The position numbers and the translations under genes were made by a program. Positions 45,592 to 55,385 of a DNA stretch of 64,000 bases are shown in pieces. The notes under the pieces are model-generated. The model ran no database searches, was not told where the DNA came from, and worked only from the letters and a program-made list of their open reading frames with translations. Source of the stretch: Chiridota heheva (lineage: Eukaryota; Echinodermata; Holothuroidea; Apodida; Chiridotidae); assembly GCA_020152595.1 (NCBI GenBank), contig JAIGNY010002044.1, positions 644,001-708,000 on the forward strand, in the 5' to 3' direction. Numbering within the stretch: the first letter of the stretch is position 1; the number at the start of each line of letters is the position of its first letter.

Positions 45592-46133
45592 AAGGGTGCC
45601 CGCAGAAATTGCGGATGCAAAACTTAAAGAAAAGAAGGTGATGCACTGTAGCCAACACACGGTGATGAAGAAGAAAGATCATATATTTTCCCTGTGCATT
45701 CAACAGCACATGGATGGAAACAACTGATGTCGAAACAATAAAAAGTAAATCCAGTCACCAACGAGAAAGTTCTTGCCCCTGAATGCCGAGATATCAGAGA
45801 TCGGATGGTATCATAAAATAATTTCGAAAGGAAATCCTTGAAGTGGTGGAAGAAATGCTTTTTTTCTCCATATTATTAGTTTATGTGTTGCGTGCCTATG
45901 GCTTGTACATAGAGTGGCACAATGGTGTCAAACTAAAGCCTGTCCTACACAGTTTTTCATTGAACTTGTAAGTCCATTGCTTAAAAGCTGTAGGCCCCAT
46001 CCAAGCTTTCAAATGACAGTTGGGAGAAAATGTGCTGCTTTACTTTTATGCTTAGAGGAAAGACATTTCCTGTTTGGCACAGAAACCTTAAAACCAAGGT
46101 AGCAGCCCCTGCTCCCCCTTACTTACACCACAG
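45592..46133 (+). pseudogene. piggyBac C-terminal remnant, unit 5
   Basis: Same structure. The text CLEERHFLFGTETLKPR is open from 45914 to a stop at 46100. Confidence 0.6.
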
Positions 46134-46426
46134 GTATAATATTCCATAATTATTAGTTTTCCATTTATACCCCACAGATTTTTTTAAATTAACAAATCTT
46201 GCATATTTATTCAATCTCGATCAGCCATACCTCAATAACAAAAGAGCTGTTATAAAATTAAAAAGCAGTGTACTCAGAACTATATATGTAGCCAATAGAG
46301 GGGATGTTGCAAAGGCCTGTGTACCCACCTTTCTACACCACTGATTGTCAAAGTGTTGTAATTAAAAGCACTGGGTGATTGTAATGACCCTTGCATACAT
46401 TTGAGTATTTCTTTTATTCATTCTAG

Positions 46427-46595
46427 ATACCGGAGAATGTTTACCAGTATGCCCTCAGTGAAAGCAGAACGAAGGCAGTTAGACTTTTAACGTTAAACTC
46501 TTTTTACAGAAGAACTAAAACAATCAACTGTCACTGGCCGCTCAAGACATGGGAGCAAGCACAGCTTGACATGGCCAAAGTGAAATTAATAGAAG
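46427..46595 (+). pseudogene. BEN-domain exon, copy 5 (same compensating shifts)
   Basis: 169 bases with the same net -2 and -1 changes as copy 4, though the first site differs in sequence (GTTAAACTCTTTTTACAG). Copies 4 and 5 therefore share ancestry or have exchanged sequence. Confidence 0.7.
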
Positions 46596-46893
46596 GTAAG
46601 CGCTGAATGCAATTCTGTTTACTATATATAATGAACCTTTCACATCTTCCTCATTTCTGCGTCAGTCAACTAGGGGTCTGAAAATACCATCCCACGCAAG
46701 AGCATTCCGCAGGTTGGGATTAGAACTATCAGACAACTTCATTCAAATTTTAGTGTAGGCTCCTTTAATGGACATAATTGTGTTGACTATCGACAATATT
46801 CAGTACAACATCCTAGGCCACACTGCACATTGTTATCCAAATACAGCTACATGTAACATAATGAGTTGTGCTCTGAGACAAATTTATGAGGAA

Positions 46894-47432
46894 AAGGGTG
46901 CCCGCAGAAATTGCGGATGCAAAACTAAAAGAAAAGAAGGTGATGCACTATAGCCAACTCACGCTGATGTAGAAGAAAGATCATATTTTCTCCCTGTGCA
47001 TTCAACAGCACATGGAAACAACAGATGTCGAAACAATGAAAAGTAAATCCAGTCACCAACGAGAAAGTTCTTGCCCCTGAATGCTAAGATATCAGAGATC
47101 GGATGGTATCATCAAATAATTTCAAAAGGAAATTCCTGAAGTGGTGAAAGAAATGCTTTTTTTCTGCATATTATTAGTTTATGTGTTGTGTACCTATGGC
47201 TTGTACATAGAGTGGCACCATGGTGTCAAACTAAAGCCTGTCCTACACAGTTTTTCATTCAATTTGTAAGCTCATTGCTTGAAAGCTGTGGGCCCCATCC
47301 AAGCTTTCAAATAACAATTGGGAGAAAATCTGCTGCTTTACTTTTATGCTTAGAGAAAAGACATTCCCTGTTTGGCACAGAAACCTTAAAACCAAGGCGG
47401 CTGCCCCTTGCTCCCCCTTACTTACACCACAG
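46894..47432 (+). pseudogene. piggyBac C-terminal remnant, unit 6
   Basis: Open from 47188 (QFFIQFVSSLLESCGPHPSF, LEKRHSLFGTETL) through the donor-like site, which reads CAG/gtatga here. Confidence 0.6.
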
Positions 47433-47716
47433 GTATGATATTCCATTATTATTATCCATTTATACTCCACAGATTATTTTAACTTAAAAACTCTTGCATA
47501 GTTATTCAATCTCCATCACCTCACTAACAAAAAAAACTGTTACAAAATTAAAAAGCAGTGTACTCAAAAGTATTTATGTAGCACAATAGAGGGGATGTTG
47601 TAAAGGCCTGTGTACCCACCTTTCTACACCACTGATTGTCAAAGTGTTGTAATTAAAAGCACTGGTAATTGTAATGACCCTTGCATATATTTGAGTACTT
47701 CTTTTATTCATTCTAG

Positions 47717-47887
47717 ATACCGGAGAATGTTTACCAGTATGCCCTCAGTGAGAGCAGAACGAAGGCAGTTAGACATCTAACGTTAGTTTTTTTTTTACAG
47801 AAGAACTAAAACAATCAACTGTCACTGGCTGCTCAAGACATGGGAGCAAGCAGCGGCTTGACATGGCCAAAGTGAAAATAATAGAAG
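47717..47887 (+). pseudogene. BEN-domain exon, copy 6 (frameshift)
   Basis: 171 bases. A net 1-base loss in the T-run region (GTTAG then ten T) is not compensated, and the CAGCGG site is normal. The frame is lost. Confidence 0.75.
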
Positions 47888-48189
47888 GTAAGCGCTGACT
47901 GCAATTGTGTTTCCTATATATAATGAATCTCCTACATCTTCCTCATTTCTGCGTCAGTCAACTAGGGGTCTGACGATACCATCCCACGCAAGAGCATTCC
48001 GCAGGTTGGGATTTAGAACTATCAGACAACTTAATTCAAATTTTAGTGTAGGCTCCTTTATTGCACATAATTGTGTTGAATATTATCCACGATATTCAGT
48101 ACAACATCCTAGGCCACACTGCACATTGTTATCCAAATACAGCTACATGTAACATAATGAGTTGTGCTCTGAGACAAATTTATGAGGAA

Positions 48190-48725
48190 AAGGGTGCCCG
48201 CAGAAATTGCGGATGCAAAACTAAAAGAAAAGAAGGTGATGCACTATAGCCGACTCACGCTGATGAAGAAAGATTATATTTTTTCCCTGTGCATTTAACA
48301 GCACATGGAAACAACTGATGTCGAAACAATGAAAAGTAAATCCAGTCACCAACGAGAAAGTTCTTGCCCCTGAATGCTAAGATATCAGAGATCGGATGGT
48401 ATCATCAAATAATTTCAAAAGGAAATTCCTGAAGTGGTGAAAGAAATGCTTTTTTTCTGCATATTATTAGTTTGTATGTTGCGTGCCTATGGTTTGTACA
48501 TAGAGTGGCACCATGGTGTCAAACTAAAGCCTGTCCTACACAGTTTTTCATTCAACTTGTAAGCCCATTGCTTGAAAGCTGTGGGCCCCTTCCAAGCTTT
48601 CAAATAACAGTTGAGAGAAAATGTGCTGCTTTACTTTTATGCTTAGAGGGAAGATATTTCCTGTTTGGCACAGAAACCTTAAAACCAAGGCGGCAGGCCC
48701 CTGCTTCCCCTTACTTACACCACAG
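48190..48725 (+). pseudogene. piggyBac C-terminal remnant, unit 7
   Basis: Same structure as units 2-6. ATA replaces ATG in the QMTV codons (QITV), as in units 6 and 8. Confidence 0.6.
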
Positions 48726-49020
48726 GTATAATAATCCATTATTATTAGTTTTCCATTTATACCCCACAGATTTTTTTAACTTAAAAACTCTTGCATAGTT
48801 ATTCCATCTCCATTCAACCATACTTCATTAACAAAAAGAGCTGTTATAAAATCAAAAAGCAGTGTACTCAGAACTATATATGTAGCCAATAGAGGGGATG
48901 TTGCCAAGGCCTGTGTACCCACCTTTCTACACCACTGATTGTCAAAGTGTTGTAATTAAAAGCACTGGGTAATTGTAATGACCCTTGCATATAATTGAGT
49001 ATTTCTTTCATTCATTCTAG

Positions 49021-49192
49021 ATACCAGAGAATGTTTACCAGTATGCCCTCAGTGAGAGCAGAACAAAGGCAGTTAGACTTTTAACGTTAACTCTTTTTAC
49101 AGAGGAAGAACTAAAACAATCAACTGTCACTGGCTGCTCAAGACATGGGAGCAAGCAGCGGCTTGACATGGCCAAAGTGAAATTAATAGAAG
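49021..49192 (+). CDS. BEN-domain exon, copy 7 (intact)
   Basis: 172 bases, open: IPENVYQYALSESRTKAVRL, LTLTLFTEEELKQSTVTGCS, then RHGSKQRLDMAKVKLIEG. Identical, as far as I can see, to copy 8 at 52123. It is followed 628 bases later by a last exon whose frame is broken (49821-49910). Confidence 0.6.
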
Positions 49193-49820
49193 GTAAGCGC
49201 TGACTGCAATTGTTTTTCCCATATATAATGAACCTCTCACATCTTCTTCATTTCTGCGTCAGTCAACTAGGGCTCTGACAATATCATCCCACGCAAAAGC
49301 ATTTTGCAAGTTGGGATTTAGAACTATCAGACAACTTAATTCAAATTTTAGTGTAGGCTCCTTTATTGCACATAATTGTGTTGAATATCATCCACGATAT
49401 TCAGTACAACATCCTAGGCCACACTGCACATTGTTATCCAAATACAGCTAACATAATGAGTTGTTAAGTGAGACAAATTTAATATACACCTATAATATGC
49501 GGAAATGATTAACCCTGTGCAAATTAACAATTATGGTTTTTAACATTCGTCTGATACATGTATGTAGATTAATCCTTCTTCTGGCTTTGGCAAAATTTCA
49601 GAGGGGCTATTTCACGTTTAGGAGAACGCAGGGGATGGGGGGGGGGGGGTGCTAAGCTCCCAATAGCCACCTCCACCTAAAGTTGATAGTCCTGAATATA
49701 AAATTGCTTTCTTTTATGTTGATTTATTAGTAAGGACTGAAAACAGAATGATAATACAATCATTACATGATATTTTTGCCTATTTAGATATTCATCTGTT
49801 TTACTTTTTTTTCTTTGCAG

Positions 49821-49910
49821 ATTTTATGAAAAAAAAACTTTAATTGCCCTGTACCTGAAACACGAAAAGTGATCGGAGATGAGTGTAGAGAGCTGATTCG
49901 ATATGGATAA
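49821..49910 (+). pseudogene. last BEN exon, copy A (frameshifted)
   Basis: Acceptor TTCTTTGCAG. Relative to copy B at 52910 an A-run (ATGAAAAAAAAACTT) adds one base, so the frame reads FMKKKL and a stop. The rest, encoding NCPVPETRKVIGDECRELIR Y, is preserved in the wrong frame. Confidence 0.7.
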
Positions 49911-50729
49911 CATCAATAATCCAGTATTTTATATAATGCTTACACATACAGCTTATGTATCTATATATATCTCTATATACTGTATATATATATATATCTC
50001 AATTATGCGACACGGGTACAAATGTGTCATAAGAAATTTCAACCATAGCATAATGTACGACAAATTTGTCATAAACGCATGAACCCTGATTGTGATATTT
50101 CATTGTTGAAGGATATGTATTACACTGCCTGTAATCATGTTTTTAATTGTCTACATTGTATGTGGTATGAAATGCATGCAAAGTTGCATATCTTTTTCAG
50201 GACTTTTTGGAAGAGTGGGATGGGGGGGAGAATGGGGGCACACAAGCACTTAATGAGGGGGAACTTGGGCAGATTCTCCATATATCCCTGTTATATTTTT
50301 GATTTATTTTTTGCAAGGGGGATTTATTTTTTGCAAGGGGGATTTATTTTTTGCAAGGGGGATTTATTTTTTGCAAGGGGGGCACGGGGGCTGGCCACGG
50401 GCCTGATCTTTTTGTAGGCTTATAATAACAACACGGTATCTGTTACATCAGGATAACGTGCTTCAACCAAGATCCTCTTGATAAAAGTGTGATTTGCAAA
50501 ATAAAAAGATTGTAGATATAAACTTCTATTAAGTGTAATTTTAATTGATCAAAGTACCACATTAGCTAAGATGAAATGTGAACATTACATGCTTTCACTT
50601 GAAAATATTGAAATCTGCCTATCTTGATAAACATTTTATCAGCATGGGATATGTTCTTTGTTATTCTGACTTTTGTTTCATTCCCAGAAATAATCACCTT
50701 CGTTTGAGTGTAAATTTTCAATCCCTATT

Positions 50730-51115
50730 CAGAACCTCATCTGCACAATAAAGGTCTCGTTTTGGGAAAGACCTCATCTGCACAATAAAGGTCTCATAAT
50801 GGGAAAGACCTCATCTGCACAATAAAGGTCTCGTTTTGGGAAAGACCTCATCTGCACAATAAAGGTCTCCTTATGGGAAAGACCTTATCTGCACAATAAA
50901 GGTCTCATAATGGGAAAGACCTCATCTGCACAATAAAGGTCTCCTTATGGGAAAGACCTAATCTGCACAATAAAGATCTCCTTATGGGAAAGACCTAATC
51001 TGCACAATAAAGGTCTCGTAATGGGAAAAACCTCATCTGCACAATAAAGGTATCATTATGGGAAAGACCTCATCTGCACAATAAAGGTATCATTATGGGA
51101 AAGACCTCATGTGTA
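50730..51115. repeat. 37-bp tandem repeat, about 10 copies
   Basis: Unit GACCTCATCTGCACAATAAA GGTCTC followed by (G/A/C)T(T/A)(T/A)TGGGAAA. Variation is concentrated in the four bases before TGGG. The duplicate locus at 55035-55110 has only two copies. Confidence 0.95.
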
Positions 51116-51372
51116 TTAAAAGTTCACTAAATTTGCAGATTATTTGTCCTTAGTTTTAAGATTTCTTCCAGACCGCTTGTTTTGCAAACATTGGGGTCCA
51201 TATTCCAAATATAAGCCTAAGGGTGCACAGTGAAACTTATTTTGCTTTATCAATTAAATTAAACATACAGGATAACTGTAGCACTGAATAATGTCTTGCG
51301 GTATACTGTATATAAGTGTTACACTTTACAACTTTTCATTATGTACCGTCTTGTCATTAATTATTTCATATA

Positions 51373-51828
51373 GCCAACTCACGGTGATGAAGAAGATCAT
51401 ATTTTTTCCCTGTGCATTCAACAGCACATGAAAACAACTGATGTCGAAACAATGAAAAGTAAATCCAGTCACCAACGAGAAAGTTCTTGCCCCTGAAAGT
51501 TGATTTATCAGAGATCAGATGGTATCATAAAATAATTCGAAAGGAAATCCTTGAAGTGGTGGAAGACATGCTTTTTTCTCCATATTATTAGTTTATGTGT
51601 TGTGTGCCTATGGCTTATACATAGAGTGGCACAATGGTGTAAAACTAAAGCCTGCCCTACACAGTTTTTCATTGATGAAAGCTGTGGGCCCCTTCCAAGC
51701 TTTCAAATAACAGTTGGGAGAAAATCTGCTGCTGTACTTTTATGCTTGGAGAAAAGACATTCCCTGTTTGGCACAGAAACCTTAAAACCAAGGCGACTGC
51801 CCCTTGCTCCCCCTTACTTACACCACAG
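51373..51828 (+). pseudogene. piggyBac C-terminal remnant, unit 8
   Basis: Clearest piggyBac match: from 51551 the frame reads LKWWKTCFFLHIISLCVV, as in the KWWKK-x-FFHLLD helix of DDE_Tnp_1_7 proteins. Then QFFID, a short deletion, and SCGPLPSFQITVGRKSAAVL. Ends at CAG/gtataa. Confidence 0.7.
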
Positions 51829-52122
51829 GTATAATATTCCATTATTATTAGTTTTCCATTTATACTCCACAGATTTTTTTAACTTAAAAACTCTTGCATA
51901 TTTATTCAATCTCTATCAGCCATACCTCAATAACAGAAAGAGCTGTTATAAAATTAAAAAGCAGTGTACTCAGAACTATATATGTAGCCAATAGAGGGGA
52001 TGTTGCCAAGGCCTGTGTACCCACCTTTCTACACCACTGATTGTCAAAGTGTTGTAATTAAAAGCACTGGGTAATTGTAATGACCCGTGCATACATTTGA
52101 GTTTTTCTTTTATTCATTCTAG

Positions 52123-52294
52123 ATACCAGAGAATGTTTACCAGTATGCCCTCAGTGAGAGCAGAACAAAGGCAGTTAGACTTTTAACGTTAACTCTTTTT
52201 ACAGAGGAAGAACTAAAACAATCAACTGTCACTGGCTGCTCAAGACATGGGAGCAAGCAGCGGCTTGACATGGCCAAAGTGAAATTAATAGAAG
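52123..52294 (+). CDS. BEN-domain exon, copy 8 (intact, paired with intact last exon)
   Basis: 172 bases with TTCATTCTAG acceptor and GAAG/gtaagc donor. Open and same sequence as copy 7. Its trailing G joins AT of the exon at 52910 to make an aspartate codon, giving a continuous BEN domain of about 86 codons ending in a stop. This is the one combination in the array that can encode a complete C-terminal BEN domain from adjacent exons. Upstream exons carrying the rest of the protein were not found. Confidence 0.65.
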
Positions 52295-52909
52295 GTAAGC
52301 GCTGGCTGCAATTCTGTTTCCTATTTATAATGAACATCCCACATCTTCTTCATTTCTGCGTCAGTCAACTAGGGCTCTGACAATATCATCCCACGCAAAA
52401 GCATTTTGCAAGTTGGGATTTAGAACTATCAGACAACTTAATTCAAATTTTAGTGTAGGCTCCTTTATTGCACATAATTGTGTTGAATATTATCCACGAT
52501 ATTCAGTACAACATCCTAGGCCACACTGCACATTGTTATCCAAATACAGCTAAGATAATGAGTTGTGTTCAGAGACAAATTTAATATACACCTATAATAT
52601 GCGGAAATGATTAACCCTGTGCAAATTAACAATTATGGTTTCTAACATTCGTCTGATACGTAGATTAATACTTCTTCTGGATAGGGCAAAATTTTTGGGG
52701 CTATACCACATTTAGAATGCGAGGGGGGGGGGGGGAGTGCTAAGTTCCCAATAGCCACCTCCACCTAAAGTTGGTACTGTCCTGAATATAAAATTGCTTT
52801 CTTTTATGTTGATTTATTAGTAAGGACTGAAAACGATTAATAATACAATCATTACATGATATTTTTGCCTATTTAGATATTCATCTGTTTTACTTTTTTA
52901 TCTTTGCAG

Positions 52910-52998
52910 ATTTCATGAGGAAACACTTTAATTGCCCTGTACCTGAAACACGAAAAGTGATCGGAGATAAGTGTAGAGAGCTGATTCGATATAGATAA
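52910..52998 (+). CDS. last BEN exon, copy B (intact)
   Basis: Acceptor TATCTTTGCAG. Reads (D)FMRKHFNCPVPETRKVIGDK then CRELIRYR and TAA at 52996-52998. The F-x-x-HF...C/W-x-x-C-R-x-x-I arrangement is what closes a BEN domain. No AATAAA is obvious directly downstream; the 37-bp units contain AATAAA (first at about 55042). Confidence 0.65.
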
Positions 52999-53041
52999 CA
53001 CCAATAATCCAGTATTTTATATAATGCTTACACACAGATTA

Positions 53042-53290
53042 TATCTATCTCTATATATCTCTCTATATATCTCTCTATATATATCTCTCTCTGTATTTTG
53101 CATTTCTTTTTTGTTCACATTGTTTTGCATTAATTGTTGTGTCGCTGCGCCATGAGCATCACTTTTGATTAATACTGGCACATAAGTATTCATTATTATT
53201 ATATATATATACATATATTATATAAATATATATAGAGAGAGAGATGGTGAATGGTGAGAGAGAAAGACGAAGAGAGAGAAAGAGAGAGAA
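53042..53290. repeat. microsatellites TATATCTC and GAGA
   Basis: (CTCTATATAT)n at 53047-53095, TA runs at 53198-53233, and GAGAGA/AGAGAAAG purine tracts at 53233-53292. Confidence 0.9.
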
Positions 53291-53617
53291 TACAGTAGAG
53301 CAGCTTGACTTGCAGATTGTGATCAATTCACAGATACATGATCTTACACATACAACACAATCCAGGAGGAAAGTAGAAACCTAGCCTAAAGCTGACAATG
53401 GACAGCCTGCATTCAAAACAACATCACGTACAGGGTAGATGTATATACTGACTATGCTGTAGTACTAGCCTATATGTGTTTATGTACAGTACTTGTACTG
53501 ACATGTTAAATAGTTTGACTGTTAGTTTCGTAGTTGTGTCAGAGGGGCAGCAAGTTAAATATGTCCAAAGCTTAGACAAGTGGGCAACCAAGTACAGCCT
53601 AAGTAACAGTAAGTTTA

Positions 53618-53692
53618 TGCATTTAGCTCTAAACAGAAGTGACTGGAGGGCCATGATCGCAATGTCTGTTCCAGACTTGGCACCAAGAGAGA
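53618..53692 (+). mobile_element. ORF2 C-terminus of a non-LTR retrotransposon (second copy)
   Basis: LALNRSDWRAMIAMSVPDLA, nearly the same nucleotides as 25575-25645 with one base missing after ATCGC. It lies in the 790-bp segment absent from duplication copy A, so it may have arrived with that segment. Confidence 0.55.
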
Positions 53693-54085
53693 GAGATATT
53701 TACTTTTATTTCTCAGTAAATGAAAATCATTTTTGTAAGAAATAAAAATCTAATCGTATCAGAGGTAATATTTTTAATTTAAACTTAATGAAAAACTCTG
53801 GCATAAAATTTCACATGCTTTATCTAAATTTTGCGACACAGGTACAACATGTGTCATACGAAATTTCAACCATAGCGTAATATACGACAAATTTGTCATT
53901 AACGCGAACCCTGATTGTGATATTTCATTGCTGAAGGATATGTTTTACACTGCCTGTAATCATGTTTTTAATTGTCTACATTGTATGTGGTATGAAATGC
54001 ATGCAAAGTTGCATATCTTTTTTAGGACTTTTTGCAAGGGTGGGGTGGGTAGAGGGGGGGGGGGGGTGGGCACACAAGCACTTAA

Positions 54086-54632
54086 CACCTTGGGTGCCAT
54101 ACGACGTAGATCTAAGTCAGACAGCCCCAACCGTTTAGTGCCAAATGACGTAGATCTACGTCAAGGCATCTAAACTTCCCACAATGCTATGTAACAATTT
54201 AGATCTTAATGAGCTACAGCTACTATGTACTGAAGATTGTCAATTACATGTAAATCTACATAGAGAATGTTGTATTGAGACATATCTACATTTCGTTGAT
54301 ATTTCTTTGGCAATAGTTTACGAAAAATGGCTCAGAGAAGAGAAGAAAACTTTGTTTCTGCGGAAGAAGCAGCCGAGCTGCTTGCCGATTTGGATTCAGA
54401 TATGGATGAAATCAACGAGGATTCTGATGACAGTTATGATGTGTCTAGCGAGGATTCATGTGATGAAAATTCAGATTCAGATAATGTTAGTGATGTGAAT
54501 ACTAGTTTAGCGACTTTTTCGGTAAATACCTTTATTTGTTCTTACAATATTTTATAATGAAAATATGGTTTTTTAAGGGTGAAACTCTGGCCCAAGGGGA
54601 AAATCTTGAAAAAACGTGTGGCACCCAAGGTG
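54086..54632. mobile_element. non-autonomous piggyBac-type transposon, 547 bp
   Basis: Perfect 13-bp terminal inverted repeats CACCTTGGGTGCC / GGCACCCAAGGTG, flanked by TTAA at 54082-54085 and 54633-54636. The subterminal region carries the palindrome-like GACGTAGATCTAAGTC and GACGTAGATCTACGTC. The paralogous copy A has a single TTAA at 50250-50253 with the same flanks (CACAAGCACTTAATGAG), a true empty site. TTAA duplication and these ends define piggyBac. Confidence 0.95.
54327..54557 (+). CDS. truncated piggyBac transposase N-terminus inside the transposon
   Basis: 77 codons: MAQRREENFVSAEEAAELLA followed by a highly acidic region (DSDMDEINEDSDDSYDVSSE). piggyBac transposases typically begin with such an acidic, disordered N-terminal region before the DDE domain. 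The frame is uninterrupted but ends shortly after an internal junction near 54525. None of the catalytic aspartates is present, so no transposase activity is expected. The element would need a transposase from elsewhere. Confidence 0.6.
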   Translation: MAQRREENFVSAEEAAELLADLDSDMDEINEDSDDSYDVSSEDSCDENSDSDNVSDVNTSLATFSVNTFICSYNIL

Positions 54633-55034
54633 TTAATGAGTGGGCACTTGGGCAGATTCTCCATATATCCCCTTTTTTTTGTTTTGATTGATGTTTTTTA
54701 AGGGGGGAACGGGGGCTGGCTACGGGCCTGATCTTTTTTGTAGGCTTTTAATAACAGCACGGTATCTGTTACATCAGGATAAGGTGCTTCAATCAAGATC
54801 CTCTTGATTATAGTGTGATTTGCAAAATAAAAAGACTTCAGATATAAACTTCTATTAAGTGTAATTCAAATTGATCAAAGTACCACATTAGTTCACATTA
54901 GCTAAGGTGAGATTCTGCCTATCTTGATAAACACTTCATCAGCATGGGATATCTTCTTTGTTATTCTGACTTTTGATTCATTCCCAGAAAAAATCACCTT
55001 CGTTTGATGTATTTTTCAATCCCTATTTAGAACC

Positions 55035-55110
55035 TCATCTGCACAATAAAGGTCTCATTATGGGAAAGACCTCATTTGCACAATAAGATCTTATTATGGG
55101 AAAAACCTCA
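55035..55110. repeat. 37-bp repeat, two copies (paralogue of 50730-51115)
   Basis: ACCTCATCTGCACAATAAAG followed by GTCTCATTATGGGAAAG, then a second unit with one internal deletion. Confidence 0.9.
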
Positions 55111-55385
55111 TGCGTATTAAAAGTTCACTTAAATTGCAGATTATTTGTCCTTATATTATTAAGATTTCTTCCAGACTGCTTTTGTTTTGCAAACATTGGG
55201 GTCCATATTGCAAATATGAGCCTAAGGGTGCACAGTGAAACTTTTTTTTTTTGCTTTATCAATTAAATTAAACATACAGGATAACTGTGGCACTGAATAA
55301 TGTCTTGGGGTATATGTATGTGTTACACTTTACAACTCTTCACTATGTACTGTCTTGTTATTAATTATTTCATGAATGTGAATTG

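Larger units (their letters stand above)
40941..49480 (+). repeat. tandem array of a 1.3-kb piggyBac-BEN unit, copies 1-7
   Basis: Seven head-to-tail units, with BEN exon starts at 41230, 42528, 43825, 45124, 46427, 47717 and 49021 (spacing 1288-1304 bp). Each unit holds a piggyBac C-terminal remnant, about 290 bp of intron-like sequence, a BEN exon with acceptor (TTCATTCTAG) and donor (GAAG/gtaagc), and about 300 bp of intron-like spacer including TTATCCAAATACAGCTAC. Units differ by a few per cent and small indels. An eighth unit (51373-52580) follows a spacer. Confidence 0.9.
48980..51368. repeat. segmental duplication, copy A
   Basis: BEN exon 7, intron, broken last exon, AT-microsatellite (49960-50000), the text TACGACAAATTTGTCAT, the 4x GGATTTATTTTTTGCAAGGG repeat (50308-50380) and the 37-bp array. 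The same order is found at 52090-55385. Copy A lacks about 790 bp present in copy B (53040-53825) and the 547-bp transposon. Confidence 0.85.
52090..55385. repeat. segmental duplication, copy B
   Basis: Homologous to 48980-51368, with BEN exon 8, intact last exon, TACGACAAATTTGTCAT at 53883, and the 37-bp units reduced to two (55035-55110). It contains two extra pieces: 53040-53825 and the transposon at 54086-54632. Confidence 0.85.

Noticed and set aside
50730-51115. CRISPR-like array
   Set aside because: Units are contiguous 37-bp copies without unique spacers, in eukaryotic DNA; an ordinary minisatellite.
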